DNA of 64,000 nucleotides. Source: Trichobilharzia szidati (taxonomy: Eukaryota; Platyhelminthes; Trematoda; Strigeidida; Schistosomatidae). The position numbers and the translations under genes are program-made. The notes beneath the pieces are model-generated. The model had not been told where the DNA came from, made no database searches, and was given only the letters and a program-made list of their open reading frames with translations. Where the stretch lies: positions 56,623,228 to 56,687,227 of the forward strand of contig OX235275.1 of the NCBI GenBank assembly GCA_944472155.2. Reading direction: 5' to 3'. This document shows positions 53,561-63,743 of this stretch, piece by piece. Position 1 is the first letter of the stretch, and every line of letters begins with the position of its first letter.

Positions 53561-53925
53561 TTTTATTTACTCTTTCTACTTATTACGTAATTTGTTTTGG
53601 ACATTTGTCACCATGTTCTTTTTTCATTAACTGTCTATTTTTCTAGGTGTCTTCCATATTACGTAACTCTAGTCAATACTTACTAATCTTCATGCCTACC
53701 TCCTAGTTATAATTTGATTATTCGTCACATTTCTGAGACATTTTGATGACGTAAACAATAACCCTAACTAATTTTTATTCTTGTCTTACAGACCCAATAT
53801 ATACACACACACGCAAATAATTATATATAATTCCGATTTAACAGCTAAGTGAATGAATTTCGCGGCGAAAAGAGACTCTTCACTGAACTGGCTGTTCTTA
53901 TATTCATTTATTACATGGGTTAATT
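53560..53925 (+). mobile_element. PLE 3' end with a hammerhead-like fold whose core is eroded
   Basis: AT-rich end after the GIY-YIG part. At 53840-53896: outer helix AACAGC/GCUGUU, inner AGU/ACU, GAA at 53867-53869, a perfect stem III AAGAG-A-CUCUU and C17 at 53881. The core position reads GAAUGAA, so it cannot be active. Confidence 0.6.
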
Positions 53926-53929
53926 GCTT

Positions 53930-54110
53930 TCATTTAATCAGTTAGGCAGGATATTTTAATCGACACAGTTTGTTTCTAATTGCTTTTTCGTGGGTTTAAA
54001 TATCACTTTTATTCCTTCTTTGTTAGGAATCCTATTTAAGGTTTCAGAAGTTTCCTTTTCGTATGGCAGCAGGAGTGCTGATGTTTGAAACTTCCTCCTG
54101 TTGATGCTGC
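53930..54110 (-). pseudogene. PLE-2 fragment, reversed
   Basis: Minus-strand reading gives LPYEKETSETLNRIPNKEGI and KVIFKPTKKQLETNCVD, matching STVIPYRERTSDALRRILNK at 36925. Confidence 0.65.
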
Positions 54111-54114
54111 TTTC

Positions 54115-54310
54115 TTTCGCCGAATGCTTCCTTCACGTTTCAAACATTTAATTTTCAGTTTCTTACGGGATGGGATCACTAGCGTCGCTCCCAACCTTCC
54201 ATCTTTTTACCGATCTAACTGTTCGTTAAGCAAAGTTCAGGAGTGCGCTGGTTGGAAATCGAACGCTGGCCACCTGGGCTGAGGTCAGACAGCTTTCTCC
54301 CATTGAACAA
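54115..54310 (-). repeat. SINE-A copy, decayed
   Basis: GATGGGATCACTAGCGTCGC and 'CCAACCTTCCATCTTTTTAC' match the reversed SINE-A body; the head is largely lost. Confidence 0.6.
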
Positions 54311-54389
54311 CTGACTCACATTTACAGATTATACTCAGTTAAACCATCTGTATCATATTCTCAATTTCGTGGTTTTGAACTATGAGAAA

Positions 54390-54595
54390 AACTAAAATAT
54401 TACAGGATAGTGTGGTTATATTGTGGCATAGATGTCGTGGCGGGTGTTGTGCCTGCAGGGGTATGACCTTATGATCTCACATGTCCCTGGCAATGAAAAT
54501 GTTTTGGTAGACTTTTTATTTAGACCGGAAGACGAATCGGAGTTAGTGGAGATTGTTTACAGAGTATTTTGATTTGACACTAGTAACTAGTGTGA
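54390..54595 (+). pseudogene. Ty3/Gypsy LTR retrotransposon, end of RNase H
   Basis: Encodes YDLMISHVPGNENVLVDFLF then RPEDESELVEIV, the conserved 'Y.I.H.PG..N..AD.LSR' end of Gypsy RNase H with the AD altered to VD. An HH-G element then interrupts. The integrase follows at 54900. Confidence 0.7.
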
Positions 54596-54870
54596 TGCGT
54601 CTAGTCCTCTCTTTGGTGCAGACTGAATTCCATCAGTCAGGTTGTAATGTGGCCACCATTCTAGGTAGCTCGCCATCACGGTTAACATTGTTTGTGATGA
54701 TATTAGATGGTTGGGGGCAATCGGCAGGAAGCCTTGGACCTAGGTTTCGTGCTAGTTGGCACTCTTCACCTGACTGATAGAATTGCTGAAGAGTGCCAAC
54801 TAGCACGAAACCTAGGTCCAAGGCTTCCTGCCGATTGCTCCCAACCATCTAATATGTTTATAGAGTGCAT
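54596..54870. repeat. HH-G foldback: two ribozyme-bearing arms in a near-perfect palindrome
   Basis: Arms of about 69 bp (about 54699-54768 and 54786-54855) are reverse complements with one visible mismatch, around an ~18-bp spacer. The plus ribozyme at 54783-54821 has stem I UUG/CAA, core CUGAAGA (position 7 is free to vary), stem II GUGC-CAACUA-GCAC, GAA, ACCUAGGU and C17 at 54818. The minus one lacks its core. The leader (GTGGCCACCATTCTAGGTAG) precedes. It splits a Gypsy element. Confidence 0.85.
54783..54821 (+). ncRNA. Hammerhead ribozyme, HH-G type, short stem I
   Basis: Same stems II and III as the ribozyme at 36461-36503. Core C3 (54786), U4, G5, A6, A7, G8, A9 (54792), GAA 54807-54809, U16.1 54817, C17 54818. 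Stem I is reduced to 3 pairs because the foldback junction cuts it. Possibly still active, more weakly. Confidence 0.68.
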
Positions 54871-54899
54871 GCATTGAAACAAAATTTGCAGTCAGAAAT

Positions 54900-56030
54900 T
54901 AGACCCTACTCTGAATACAGTCATACAGGTAATCGTTAGCGTAATAGAAGCGAACAAAATTACGGCAAGTAAGGATCTAACTACGCTGCTCAGACGGATA
55001 GATGGGCTAAAAGTGAACGCCTACGGACTTCTGACTTGGTGAGAGACGATGGAAATTGGTTGGCGGAAATACCTCAGTTTCTACCCCATGAGGTGACACA
55101 AGAATGTCAACAGCTAGCATATACAAGAGCAGGCAGAACAACCAACCTCTTCAGACAAAGCATGTATTGGCCAGGGAGGAGTGAAGATGTGGCAAAATAT
55201 GTACTTGGATATCCGCAGTGCCAGTTGATGGAAGGAGATCCGTACATACGACCGCCTTTGCAGTCAATTCCAATTACGGCATTAGGTGGATTGTGGTCCG
55301 TAGATGTAAAGGGTCTGTTTCCGCAGATGCCCAGTTGCAGTCAGTACCTCTTGGTGATGGTGGAATATGCTGCATGATGAGTGAACGGCATCGTGATCCC
55401 TGATCAACGCGCAATAACCATGACTGACGCAGTAGTTCGACACATTGTTTTAGACCGTGGTGTACTAAAGACGATAATGAAGATAAGAGTCCTTGTTTCG
55501 AAAGTGAAGAATTCACTTCCCGTTTGCGACCGCTGGGTATCAAGAGAATCAGAACAGTACCATATCATCCACAAAAGAATGGTCTAACAGAGAGAGGGGG
55601 TGGTTGGCCTCGAAGGGGAGTAACAGGGAGCCAGACTATCAGTATACAGCACAACCTGGCCTCTCCACCAGGAGTGAAATATGTCGAGGCTGAGAACGGA
55701 ACGGAAAGACGCCATGAAATCAGAATAAGGAGAGAAGATATGATGCAGAATCTTTGAGGTCTGTGATCAATTAAAGTGTAGAGAATGAAAAAGCGCAGGT
55801 AGATGTGGGCCAGGTTTACAGAAACTCATCCCAAATTGGGAGGGGCCATACACTGTCATCGAGAGATGTGGTCTCCTTTATACCATCACAAGAGGAAATT
55901 AGCAGAAAAATGGTTAACATCAGCCAACTGCAGAAATGGATTCAGTGGGATAAGGAAGGCGGGACCAAGTTACACCAAGAAGGTTGGAGGGGCACCGTTC
56001 GAAACTAGTGATAACATTTATCAGTAGTAT
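54900..56030 (+). pseudogene. Ty3/Gypsy LTR retrotransposon, integrase (decayed)
   Basis: 55036-55375 encodes a remnant of the HHCC zinc finger (LAYTRAGRTTNLFRQSMYWP, then YVLGYPQCQLMEGD, with the His pair lost and one Cys changed). The integrase core starts at PLQSIPITALGGLWSVDVKG (first catalytic Asp) and continues YLLVMVEYAA. 55524-55590 encodes GIKRIRTVPYHPQKNGLTER, the block with the third catalytic residue (here decayed by shift). 55840-55900 encodes GPYTVIERCGLLYTI-like text of the C-terminal domain. At least four frame changes. No LTR was identified. Confidence 0.82.
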
Positions 56031-56500
56031 ATGTATGTATATAGCGTAAAAGCATCAAATACCACGAAGACAGATTTGATGTCAGAGAAAACAAATGAAT
56101 GATACAGCGTTGCAGAGATACATAGGAGACATGAAAGGAGAACACAAACAAACACAATATGAAGGAAAGCCAGAAGTAGCCGGCACACACAACACGGAAG
56201 ATTTGTGAAAATGTTGTAGTGCGTTCAAGATAAGGTGTACATATGTTTCACTATATACAGCGATACGAAGTCTCTCATCTTCTACCGTTACAAATAATGA
56301 CTATTCAAGAATAGATCAGCAATATAACGAAAAACGTGTGAGTGTGCGTATGTCTTATGTATTTCACTCTTTATAGACAATGAAACAAGCCAGGGAAATA
56401 CAATAGGTTGAATTGTTTACAGTTACACAGAATGTACGATCATAATTCATGTCCCAGAGTACACGACTGGTGAATCCAGCTAGCTGTTTATTATTTTGCA
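56031..56500. other. Sequence without a recognised gene
   Basis: AT-rich, lies between a Gypsy integrase remnant and PLE-1; may hold a decayed LTR, but no terminal repeat pair was seen. Confidence 0.35.
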
Positions 56501-58270
56501 TCACTAAACCATACACCAGATAACGATAACTATAAAAGAAGAATACGGGAACACAATTAGAATATACGATTTCAAATGGTTAGTCAAACTCTTTGAGTCT
56601 TTACATATTGGATTAGGGAAATACAGCATAAACACAGACACCTTTGAGCTTGTTGAATGGATAAAAGATTTAAATGTTGGTAATAAATTCATGATATCAT
56701 TTGACGTATCTTCCTTATTCATCAATGTGTAACAATTATGGAAACAGTGGACTTTGTTTGTGAAGAACTGATTAGATGAAATGTTAATGTCAGCATTCCT
56801 TTATGTTTTATGAGAGAGCTTCTTTTGAAATGCACAATGAATGTTCACTTTTTATTTAATAAGGAACTGTACAGTTATATTGATGGTGTGGCAATGGGGT
56901 CACCACTGGGACCCATTCAAGCCGACGTTTTCCTTGCAAAACTAGAGAATGGGCCTTTGAAAGATGTCACTGAGAAGAACTAGAATTCTACTGTCGGCAC
57001 ATGGATGATCCACTTTGCGATTATGAAAAATGAAGAGGAAGCAGAAAAAACTTCCTGTACAAATTTTGATCTTGTGCATCCTTCAATAAATTTTGCCATC
57101 AAGAAAGAAAATGACTCTAGTATTTGATTCTTAGACCTTCTTATGACTAGGAAAGAAGTTGGTACAATAAAAAGTGTATATAGAAAACCTACATCAACTG
57201 ACTGTCAGGATACTAATTTTTTCAGCTTCATGCCCTTGACATACAAACGAAGTGTAATAAAGTGCTTCGTCCACAGAGCAAGAGCAATCTCCCTCAATGA
57301 ATGTCTTAATAAAGAGCTTATTATCATTGAACAGTTTATGAGTGAGAACTGTTACACAGAAAAAATCGTCGATAAGAATTTGAATCAGAAGCCAAGGTAG
57401 ACCAAAGTACCAACAGATCCGAAGAAGGAAGGCCTTCTTCTCATGACCTCAATTTCTCGGTGACAAAATCAGTGGGATGTAAACACAACACCTAAGAAAT
57501 ACAGCGGTATAAAGGGCATTCAATGCCGCTGAAGTATTCTGTGAATTCAAGACCACCCTTATTTTGTGTTCGGGAGTTAAAGACAAACTATCTAATTTTG
57601 CCTCTTCACTGTGTTTCCAAGAATTTGACTGCTTATTTGGAGCCAGTCAGCTGCTGAGGCCGTACAATTAGGTTTCTTAATCGTCGGATTTCCGAACACC
57701 ATCCCGCATAGTGGTTAAGTGAGAGACAAACAGAGTCCATTCATAGTTCTATCCTATTTCATCTCGTAGATACAGAATACAGAATTGATGCTAACGAGGG
57801 GGCTTTCAAAGCCATCTACCGTCTATCGACTAGTCTTAAGTTTGCCTCAGTCAATATTTTATCTATTAAATATTGCTGAGACTGGCTGTTGGAATCTATA
57901 ATTAGAAGCCTGACTTGTTTGTCAAAAAGAAGTTTGCTGATTCAGCCTCTTTCCATACGTTGGCTGTCAATCGAGGTTTTAATCCTCCTTAATTTGTTGT
58001 GGAAATTTCCTTAGTTTTATTTGGCATTCTAATTACCATTACATTTTTATGCTTATAATAACTTAAGCATCTTACTTCAACTGTAATTCTATTGGTCTTA
58101 ACAAATCGATTTTATCTAAGAAATACCATTATTGTTACTCGCGATTATTCCAGAATATTCTATAAATATAAATATATATATAATTGTAGAGCCGTAAGAG
58201 AGGATTATCGAAAATAATATTCCTTGCTCTTATTTTCTTTTGTCTTCTAATTTAGAAATATCCTTGGGTA
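56500..58270 (+). pseudogene. PLE-1: RT, linker, decayed GIY-YIG and 3' end (longest PLE copy)
   Basis: 56690-56730 encodes KFMISFDVSSLFIN (motif A with catalytic Asp). 56870-56960 encodes LYSYIDGVAMGSPLGPIQAD, the Penelope-specific motif B. 57060-57135 covers TNFDLVHPSINFAIKKENDS and a FLDLL block. 57143-57400 encodes GTIKSVYRKPTSTDCQDTNF, then PLTYKRSVIKCFVHRARAIS. 57570-57990 is GIY-YIG with lost frame (YIG site reads ASQLLRPYN). The 3' end shares GGCATTCTAATTACCATTAC with 49975 and closes with the hammerhead-like fold at 58188-58228 (GAGC/GCUC, core CGUAAGA). Motif C (YADD) was not found. Not functional. Confidence 0.85.
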
Positions 58271-58479
58271 CCTAGAACAAAGTACCCATCTAATTCGTAG
58301 AGGAGTAGGACCTATTTTCTGACCGCTGCTGTACAGTGCAATTAGCGAATAATGGGGAGTTATCTCCCTAATATGCTATTAAATCCTCTAGATAGAATAC
58401 ATATTTAGAGTGTCTTCATGTTAAATAGCATTCAAGTGTGAACCGATTTGAAAATGAACGGTTAGTCTTTTTTTACTAA

Positions 58480-58700
58480 GAACCGGAAACTAGGGATCAC
58501 GGGTTTACTGTTTTCTCCTTGTTTGGGACGGTTCAACAGTGAATGCCGACACTGATTCCAACCCGGTGGTTGGATGCTCAGTGGGCTTGCTTCGTGCCAT
58601 GAATATCTTCAGTTAGTTTGTTAACTGTTCACTATCTCTGAAGAGTCTAAACTGGGACGAAACAGTTGCACAGTACTACCTAACTAACCTCAGTTTTCTG
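58480..58700. repeat. HH-T foldback, decayed
   Basis: TTGTTTGGGACGGTTCAACAG at 58517 faces the fold at 58625-58675: core CUGAAGA intact, GUCU..GGGAC, GAA, ACAGUUG, then C instead of U16.1, so inactive. B-box-like CCAACCCGGTGG near 58558. Confidence 0.6.
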
Positions 58701-58924
58701 AAAATCAGCTCTGATCATACTTTTTGGTAGTCTTCTTTATTGACTCATTTAGGTGGTACATTTAATGTTCATAAAAATCTTGTTGCTATCCTTGTTGTCT
58801 TCTGGGAAGATCGGTCACACTTTTCTAACTTTTAGTGAACTTGTTATCACGATTTTATCGCCAAGCGATGAATATTCTGTGCATCCGAATGGCTGGTTGA
58901 AACTTTCGTCTTTATACGATGAAC

Positions 58925-59300
58925 TAAAGTGTGTTATCAGTTTTGATTAGGAATTGATTTCAGTTAGAAACCGATTGTAAACTATGGAGTACTGGATAGC
59001 TGTTTCTTTAACTGAAATTAATTCGTAGCTGAAATTGACATCAGTGAAATCCCTGCAAAAACAACATTTAAAGCGTGTTGGTTTTATGTATCCGAATGTA
59101 AACGGCTAATCATATACCAGTGAAACTGCCTGTTTCCTGTCTCGACTGGTGTTACTGATTGTGTGATATTCACAAAGGAGCTAGTAACTACTGACTGTCA
59201 TAAATCAGTAGTTGAAAACCACTCAGGGTCAACACCACTAGCACTTGCTAGCCATTTCTAAGTGATCTAAACGCTGGATGTCTGTTTCGCTCATCTCAAA
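58925..59300. repeat. HH-T fragments, strongly decayed
   Basis: GGAGTACTGGATAGCTGTTTC at 58985 and leader-like text to about 59290. No tRNA head. Confidence 0.4.
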
Positions 59301-59339
59301 ACAAGCTCATCAAATCTGAGAGCTACAGTCAATTTACAC

Positions 59340-60065
59340 TCATCAAGAGGTGATGAAGATTCCTGGGCAACACCACCAACAGCAACAACAACAACAACAG
59401 ACAACAATCAGCATAAATGGAAAGAACCTGAAAGAAGCAACCTCTTTTACCTACCTGGGAGGCATCGTTTCGACTTCAGGCGAACAGAACTGACGAGGAT
59501 ATCAAAGCAAGAATCGGAATAGCAAGACAAACTTTCACTACTCTCAAGTCTGTGTGGAGGTCAACAGCATTCAGTATGAAAATGAAAATAAGATCCGGAA
59601 TTTCAACTCCAATGTGAAGTCAGTGCGACTATACGGATGAGAGACTTGGTGCGTCATAAAGAGCATCTCAAACAAACTACAGACCTTCATTAACGGTTGC
59701 CTTCGCTCAATACTCAAGATCAGATGGCCAGAAAAGATCCGCAACAGAGATCTCTGGCAATGAGCGAACCAACCAGGAACCGATTGTGAAACAAATAGGC
59801 AGGAAGAAATGGAAATAGATTGGCCATACTCTGAGAAAACCATCAAGTGGCATCACTAGACAAGCCATTGCTCGAGTGGAACCCGAAAGGGAAGCGGCGA
59901 GTTGGTCGTCAGTGCAAGGGTGACTTGGTGGGGGTCATGTGAAGAGGAGATGAAAGCATGTGGGGAGACTTGGAGCCGGGTGAAAACTTTAGCAGAGAAC
60001 CGAACGCAATAGAGACGCGCGGCTGAAGCCCTATGTTCCTCTAGGAATCAAAGGATACAATAATA
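59340..60065 (+). pseudogene. RTE-1 retrotransposon, 3' part
   Basis: Encodes TYLGGIVSTSGEQN at about 59445, KSVWRSTAFSMKMK at about 59545, TWCVIKSISNKLQTFINGCL at about 59650, and [18 protein letters not shown] at about 59815. It ends CTGAAGCCCTATGTTCCTCT and ATA repeats at 60058-60070. The boundary touches the donor of the Tctex1-type exon on the other strand, so it sits in that gene's intron. Confidence 0.85.
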
Positions 60066-60083
60066 ATAATATATGAAACCTAC

Positions 60084-60309
60084 CGGTCTTTTCCATTGTT
60101 TCTAAGCATAGATTTGATTTCATTCGTCAGTGTGATACACAGCCGACTGGCTCTCTTATCATCATAGATTTTTGGAAGCGATTCAAGACGTGATTGTACC
60201 AACTGTTCAACTCTTGGCTGTATGCTAGTTATATTGAATACCTCTTTTGGACCAAGTTGATAAGTCGGTAACATACTGATTAGATTATACGGTGCTGGAC
60301 TAACAGATG
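60084..60309 (-). CDS. Tctex1-type dynein light chain, one exon
   Basis: The minus strand has a pyrimidine-rich acceptor (CTTTCTTCCTTCCTATCCAG) ending at 60310 and a GTAGGT donor at 60083-60078. The exon encodes PTYQLGPKEVFNITSIQPRV, EQLVQSRLESLPKIYDDKRA and SRLCITLTNEIKSMLRNNGK, ending DR. This matches the first half of the Tctex1 fold ('NTYQLGP..F....V..... L...Y......LT..ISE.IK.RV....I.R|YK'), closest in memory to TCTEX1D1/D4-like proteins. The next exon should begin with the YK..V.V.IG strand and was not found before the window's repeats. These proteins are light chains of dynein motors, often ciliary or flagellar. The intron holds an RTE-1 copy on the other strand. Confidence 0.72.
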
Positions 60310-60539
60310 CTGGATAGGAAGGAAGAAAGAGCGCGAAATAAGACATAGGACTAGGGGAAAATTAATTGTAAATGATCTACTAAACTTCATTTTGCTATGA
60401 ATAATGATAATAATAGGGGTTAAAATATGCTCTTAATTTAAAATGAAGTATTACGAGTTAGTTATCCATGGATTGAGATGTGGCATTATAAATCATCCGA
60501 CCTTTTCACCCGGAAAGTTGTTTTATGATAATATTCAAA

Positions 60540-60925
60540 AGATGTAGTCTGTTAGCCATATTATTCAATGTGTAAAACTTAGGCACGGTGGTAGTAAGTA
60601 ATTCCATATTAGTTTGTTTATTAGATATATCATACAGTGAGTGAAACAGTATTATTAACTGAATGATGTTTCGAACAAAATTTGTTATTGTTCATAATCA
60701 TTCCATCAGTTATAATCACACGACTTCGAAACTTGAGTTTTATAGTTCTCTTTGTCTTCTATTTGTCGTAGGGGAAGTAGAATTTTCCAGATTTCTGGGT
60801 GGACAGGTGTTGAATCATTCCTATTACGTGTATTTACAGTTGATTCGATAAACAAAACTGCTGTTGTCAATCTCACCCTCCACTCTGTGACATTAGATTT
60901 TGAAACTGGCAGTCATGTTATCCCA
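60540..60925 (+). repeat. PLE-2 flanking repeat (left inverted arm)
   Basis: Reverse complement of 61540-61870: both have ATCATACAGTGAGTGAAAC-like ends, the GAATGATGTTTCGAACAAAA block, CTTCGAAACTTGAGTTTTAT and TTTACAGTTGATTCGATAAAC. It brackets the PLE-2 body at 60930-61520. Confidence 0.8.
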
Positions 60926-61520
60926 TCATCCTATTGTACGGTTGTTTGTAATTGCATGTAGTGCTATAGCAGAACTATTCTCTAGATTTTTTATCTTATT
61001 CGGGTCAACTAATCTATATTTTGCTAGGTTTTTACGCTCGGTTAGTCTGACTGACCCTGTTCTACTAGTTTGACCTATTTATTTGACCTGACAATCATTG
61101 CAGGCAGGGTATTAGATAAACTAAATTGTTTTGTTTTAAAGGCTCCACAGGATCCTTTAGCCGACAAAGCTTGTTTCTAATTGATTTTGTGGGTTTCCGC
61201 CTTGTTAAGAATTCGGCGTAAGGTTTCCGAGGTTCCTTCCTTGTATGGAATTACTACTGATGATTTAGATTCCTTATTGTTGGTGTTGTCTTGCGCATAT
61301 TTGACATGCATGTTGTCGTTAATATTATTATTATTATCACTATCACTACTATCATTATTTATTTTATATTTACATTTCCCTGCATATTTCCTGACGAACT
61401 TATCCGGGTAATTATTAAGTTTCAAGGCTTCTCTTATATGTATCACTTCCTGCCTTAGATTTTCCTTGGTACTACTTAGTTTTTGTGCTCTATCACTTAA
61501 ACATTTCACCAATCCTATTT
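60926..61520 (-). pseudogene. PLE-2: linker and start of GIY-YIG region
   Basis: Minus-strand 61177-61512: MVKCLSDRAQKLSSTKENLR, VIHIREALKLNNYPDKFVRK and SSVVIPYKEGTSETLRRILN, the linker and start of the endonuclease. It continues with broken frames (KDPVEPLKQNN, then IPC) to about 60930. An Asn/Asp-rich run (ATT/ATC repeats, 61316-61365) interrupts the linker. Confidence 0.8.
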
Positions 61521-61539
61521 TTTTCTGACATAGGATGGA

Positions 61540-61870
61540 ATAGGATGACAGTTTTAAAATCTAATGCCACAGGATGGAGGGAGAGATTGATAACGGAAGC
61601 TTTGTTTATCGAATCAACTGTAAACCAACACGTGTAATAGGAATGATTCACCACCTCTCCACCAGAACATCTGGAAAATTCTACTACCCCAATGACGATG
61701 AATAGGAGAGAACAAAGAAAACTATAAAACTTAAGTTTCAAAGTCGTGTGATTATAATTGATGAAATGATTATGAACAGCAATGAATTTTGTTCGAAACG
61801 TCATTCATTTAATAATACTGTTTCACTCACTGTGTGAGATATCTAATACACAAACTAACATATAAGTAGT
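61540..61870 (-). repeat. PLE-2 flanking repeat (right inverted arm)
   Basis: Partner of 60540-60925. The plus strand at 61750-61815 folds with GAACA/UGUUC next to GAAACGUC and an UUGAUGA string, a hammerhead-like order that I could not complete. Confidence 0.78.
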
Positions 61871-62175
61871 CTGCTAGCGTCTTGCCAATTAATCGTATAG
61901 TAGGAATCGAATAGTCCACTGGTCGATTTTTCGGGGGCCAATGAATTCACACAACTGGAATCAACTGTCTACATATTTTTATTTTAAAATGGCTCTTCCT
62001 CAGTTTGGATTGAGACTAATACCCCCAAATAAAATAATTCTTTGCAACCATTTTAAGTGAATAACAGACGAAATAATTGAGATATTCGGGAGTTATTTAC
62101 CGCTAACTGAAGGTATGTTTTTGTTGTAAATTTTTGAATAAAGAGGGACACATTATTTGTCACCAATAAGTATCA
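61871..62175. other. Sequence without a recognised gene
   Basis: AT-rich; nothing recognised. Confidence 0.4.
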
Positions 62176-62179
62176 TATT

Positions 62180-62700
62180 AGTTACAGGATTTCATCATGA
62201 GCTGACATTGGTTAGAGGACCATTGGAAAACCATCACCGGAGTATTGGACAGCTGTTTAGTCCTAGTTTGGGACTCAGCTTCATCAGTACGCACCCACAC
62301 CACGGGGTTCGAACCCAGGACCTTCTGGCTAAAAGGCGAGCTCGTAGACCATTAAGCCACTGCGACCCGACCCAGTGGTCAGTCCATGAATTCTAACTTC
62401 TGCCAATTCACGGCATAGCGCAACGGCTAGTCAGTGTCATCGGTGGCGAGTATTTGTCCTCACACCCTACTGGTCACGACTTCCCACTAGAACCCGAGGT
62501 AACTACCTACCTGAATAGGGCCAGTCGCCAGTGAGAATCTCATTGATATTCAAGTACTGGTTTGTAGGGATTTGGTTGGTTGGTTACAGCTGTCCAGTAC
62601 TCCATTGCTGGTTTTCCAATGGTTCTCTAACCAATGTCAGCTCATGATGAAATCCTGTAACCAATCAACCATATCCCTACAAACCAATACTTGAGTATCA
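62180..62700. repeat. HH-T foldback: full minus copy and partial plus copy
   Basis: Minus copy 62185-62510 with leader, tRNA-like block (GGGTCGCAGTGGCTTAATGG, B-box GGGTTCGAACCCC) and the fold at about 62248-62300, where GAA reads UAA and extra bases sit in stem II. Plus part 62585-62700 holds the end AGCTGTCCAGTACTCC .. ATGATGAAATCCTGTAACC. Outer ends mirror each other over about 60 bp. Confidence 0.8.
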
Positions 62701-63451
62701 TATTATTTCTCTTCCCTTAGGTTTCAAATGGAACATAGAGTTTCAGCAGCAACAGCACATTGTTTCTTCATTCTTCTGTCTACAGTCTATTTTAAATGGT
62801 TTCGTGACTGCCCATAAGCATTCATTTCCTTATCGTATGACCTCCTCCATTTCATCATTGAGGTGATGGCTAACTCGCTGCTACCCACTAAGCTCCCACT
62901 TGACGGACTTCTGCGTGATGTAGCTCGACGGTGTCCTCTGTGTATAGCTGACCCATCTTCATTTTTTTCGGCAAATTTGTTTCTTGGATGATTTGTAGCA
63001 TGTCAGAATTCCTTGATGGCTATTCTTTCTCGTCACTTGATCTTCAAAACCGAGGCAGCGATGGTAGGAATTGACAAAAGTCTGTGACAGCCAGTTGGAA
63101 CTGCTTTTCGCTAGGCTTCAGGTCTCCGAATAGCGCTCAAACACTGATTCATTTGATATTAGTGTTGAAAGTCCGGGTCTTGTTCATTGGGTTGATTTTA
63201 GAGCGATGAAGGTTCGTTTGGCTTTTCCAATTCTGTTCATGACATCCTTACCTGTGCCACCTGTAATTGAAACAGCGCCGTTTAGATAAGTTAAGGAGAC
63301 AGTTTCATCTTACTCCTATCTTCACTTTAAAGGCTTCGTCCAGTTTTCCATAATGATTTACTTGGCATATGCCGTAAGCATATAGCTTTTGAACGAGGTT
63401 GATAAAGATTTGAGGCAGTGGTTTTCGCTGCACTGAAGCAGTTTCCAAATT
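62700..63451 (-). pseudogene. RTE-like retrotransposon (RTE-2 relative), split by an Sm-alpha-like insertion
   Basis: The minus reading shares the RTE tail (TTTCAAATGGAACATAGAG reversed) and, across the insertion at 63783-63960, motif A FIDFEKAFDS (about 63803-63831). Catalytic box and frame are lost. The element continues toward the window edge. Confidence 0.72.
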
Positions 63452-63591
63452 AATTGGAATTTAGATTTTCCATCGATTGATTGGGCCGAAGTGATCGATG
63501 TAAGGTTGACATGTCGGCTTCTTGTGCAGATGCTTCGACGATGTCTGTGCGGGTAATTAGAATTTAATTTGTGGATGGCGACTATCAGTGG

Positions 63592-63639
63592 AATCCAGGA
63601 TGGGCATTTCGTCCTGCTTGAGACTCGTCAACTGGATGT
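63592..63639 (-). ncRNA. Sm-alpha hammerhead ribozyme, minus copy, core C3 changed
   Basis: Stem I ACAUCCAG/CUGGAUUCC, core UUGACGA (C3 to U), stem II GUCU-CAAGC-AGGAC, GAA, stem III AUG-CC-CAU, C17. The helices are intact but the C3-G8 pair is now U-G, so activity is probably lost or low. Confidence 0.75.
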
Positions 63640-63698
63640 GCTTGCATTCCGCAGTGAGTGATGTTATTCCCACCGAGTCTTGAACCTAGTGCAGGTAC

Positions 63699-63743
63699 AT
63701 CTAGCTGATGAGTCCCAAATAGGACGAAAGGCGCATCCTGGAT
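63699..63743 (+). ncRNA. Sm-alpha hammerhead ribozyme, complete core
   Basis: Stem I AUCUAG/CUGGAU (63699-63704 with 63738-63743, one U-G pair), core CUGAUGA (63705-63711), stem II GUCC-CAAAUA-GGAC, GAA (63726-63728), a very short stem III AGG-CG-CAU with one mismatch, C17 at 63737. This matches the known Schistosoma Sm-alpha hammerhead almost base for base. Confidence 0.9.

Noticed and set aside
54900..56030. Gypsy integrase as an active element
   Set aside because: Multiple frame changes, lost zinc-finger residues and no LTR pair.
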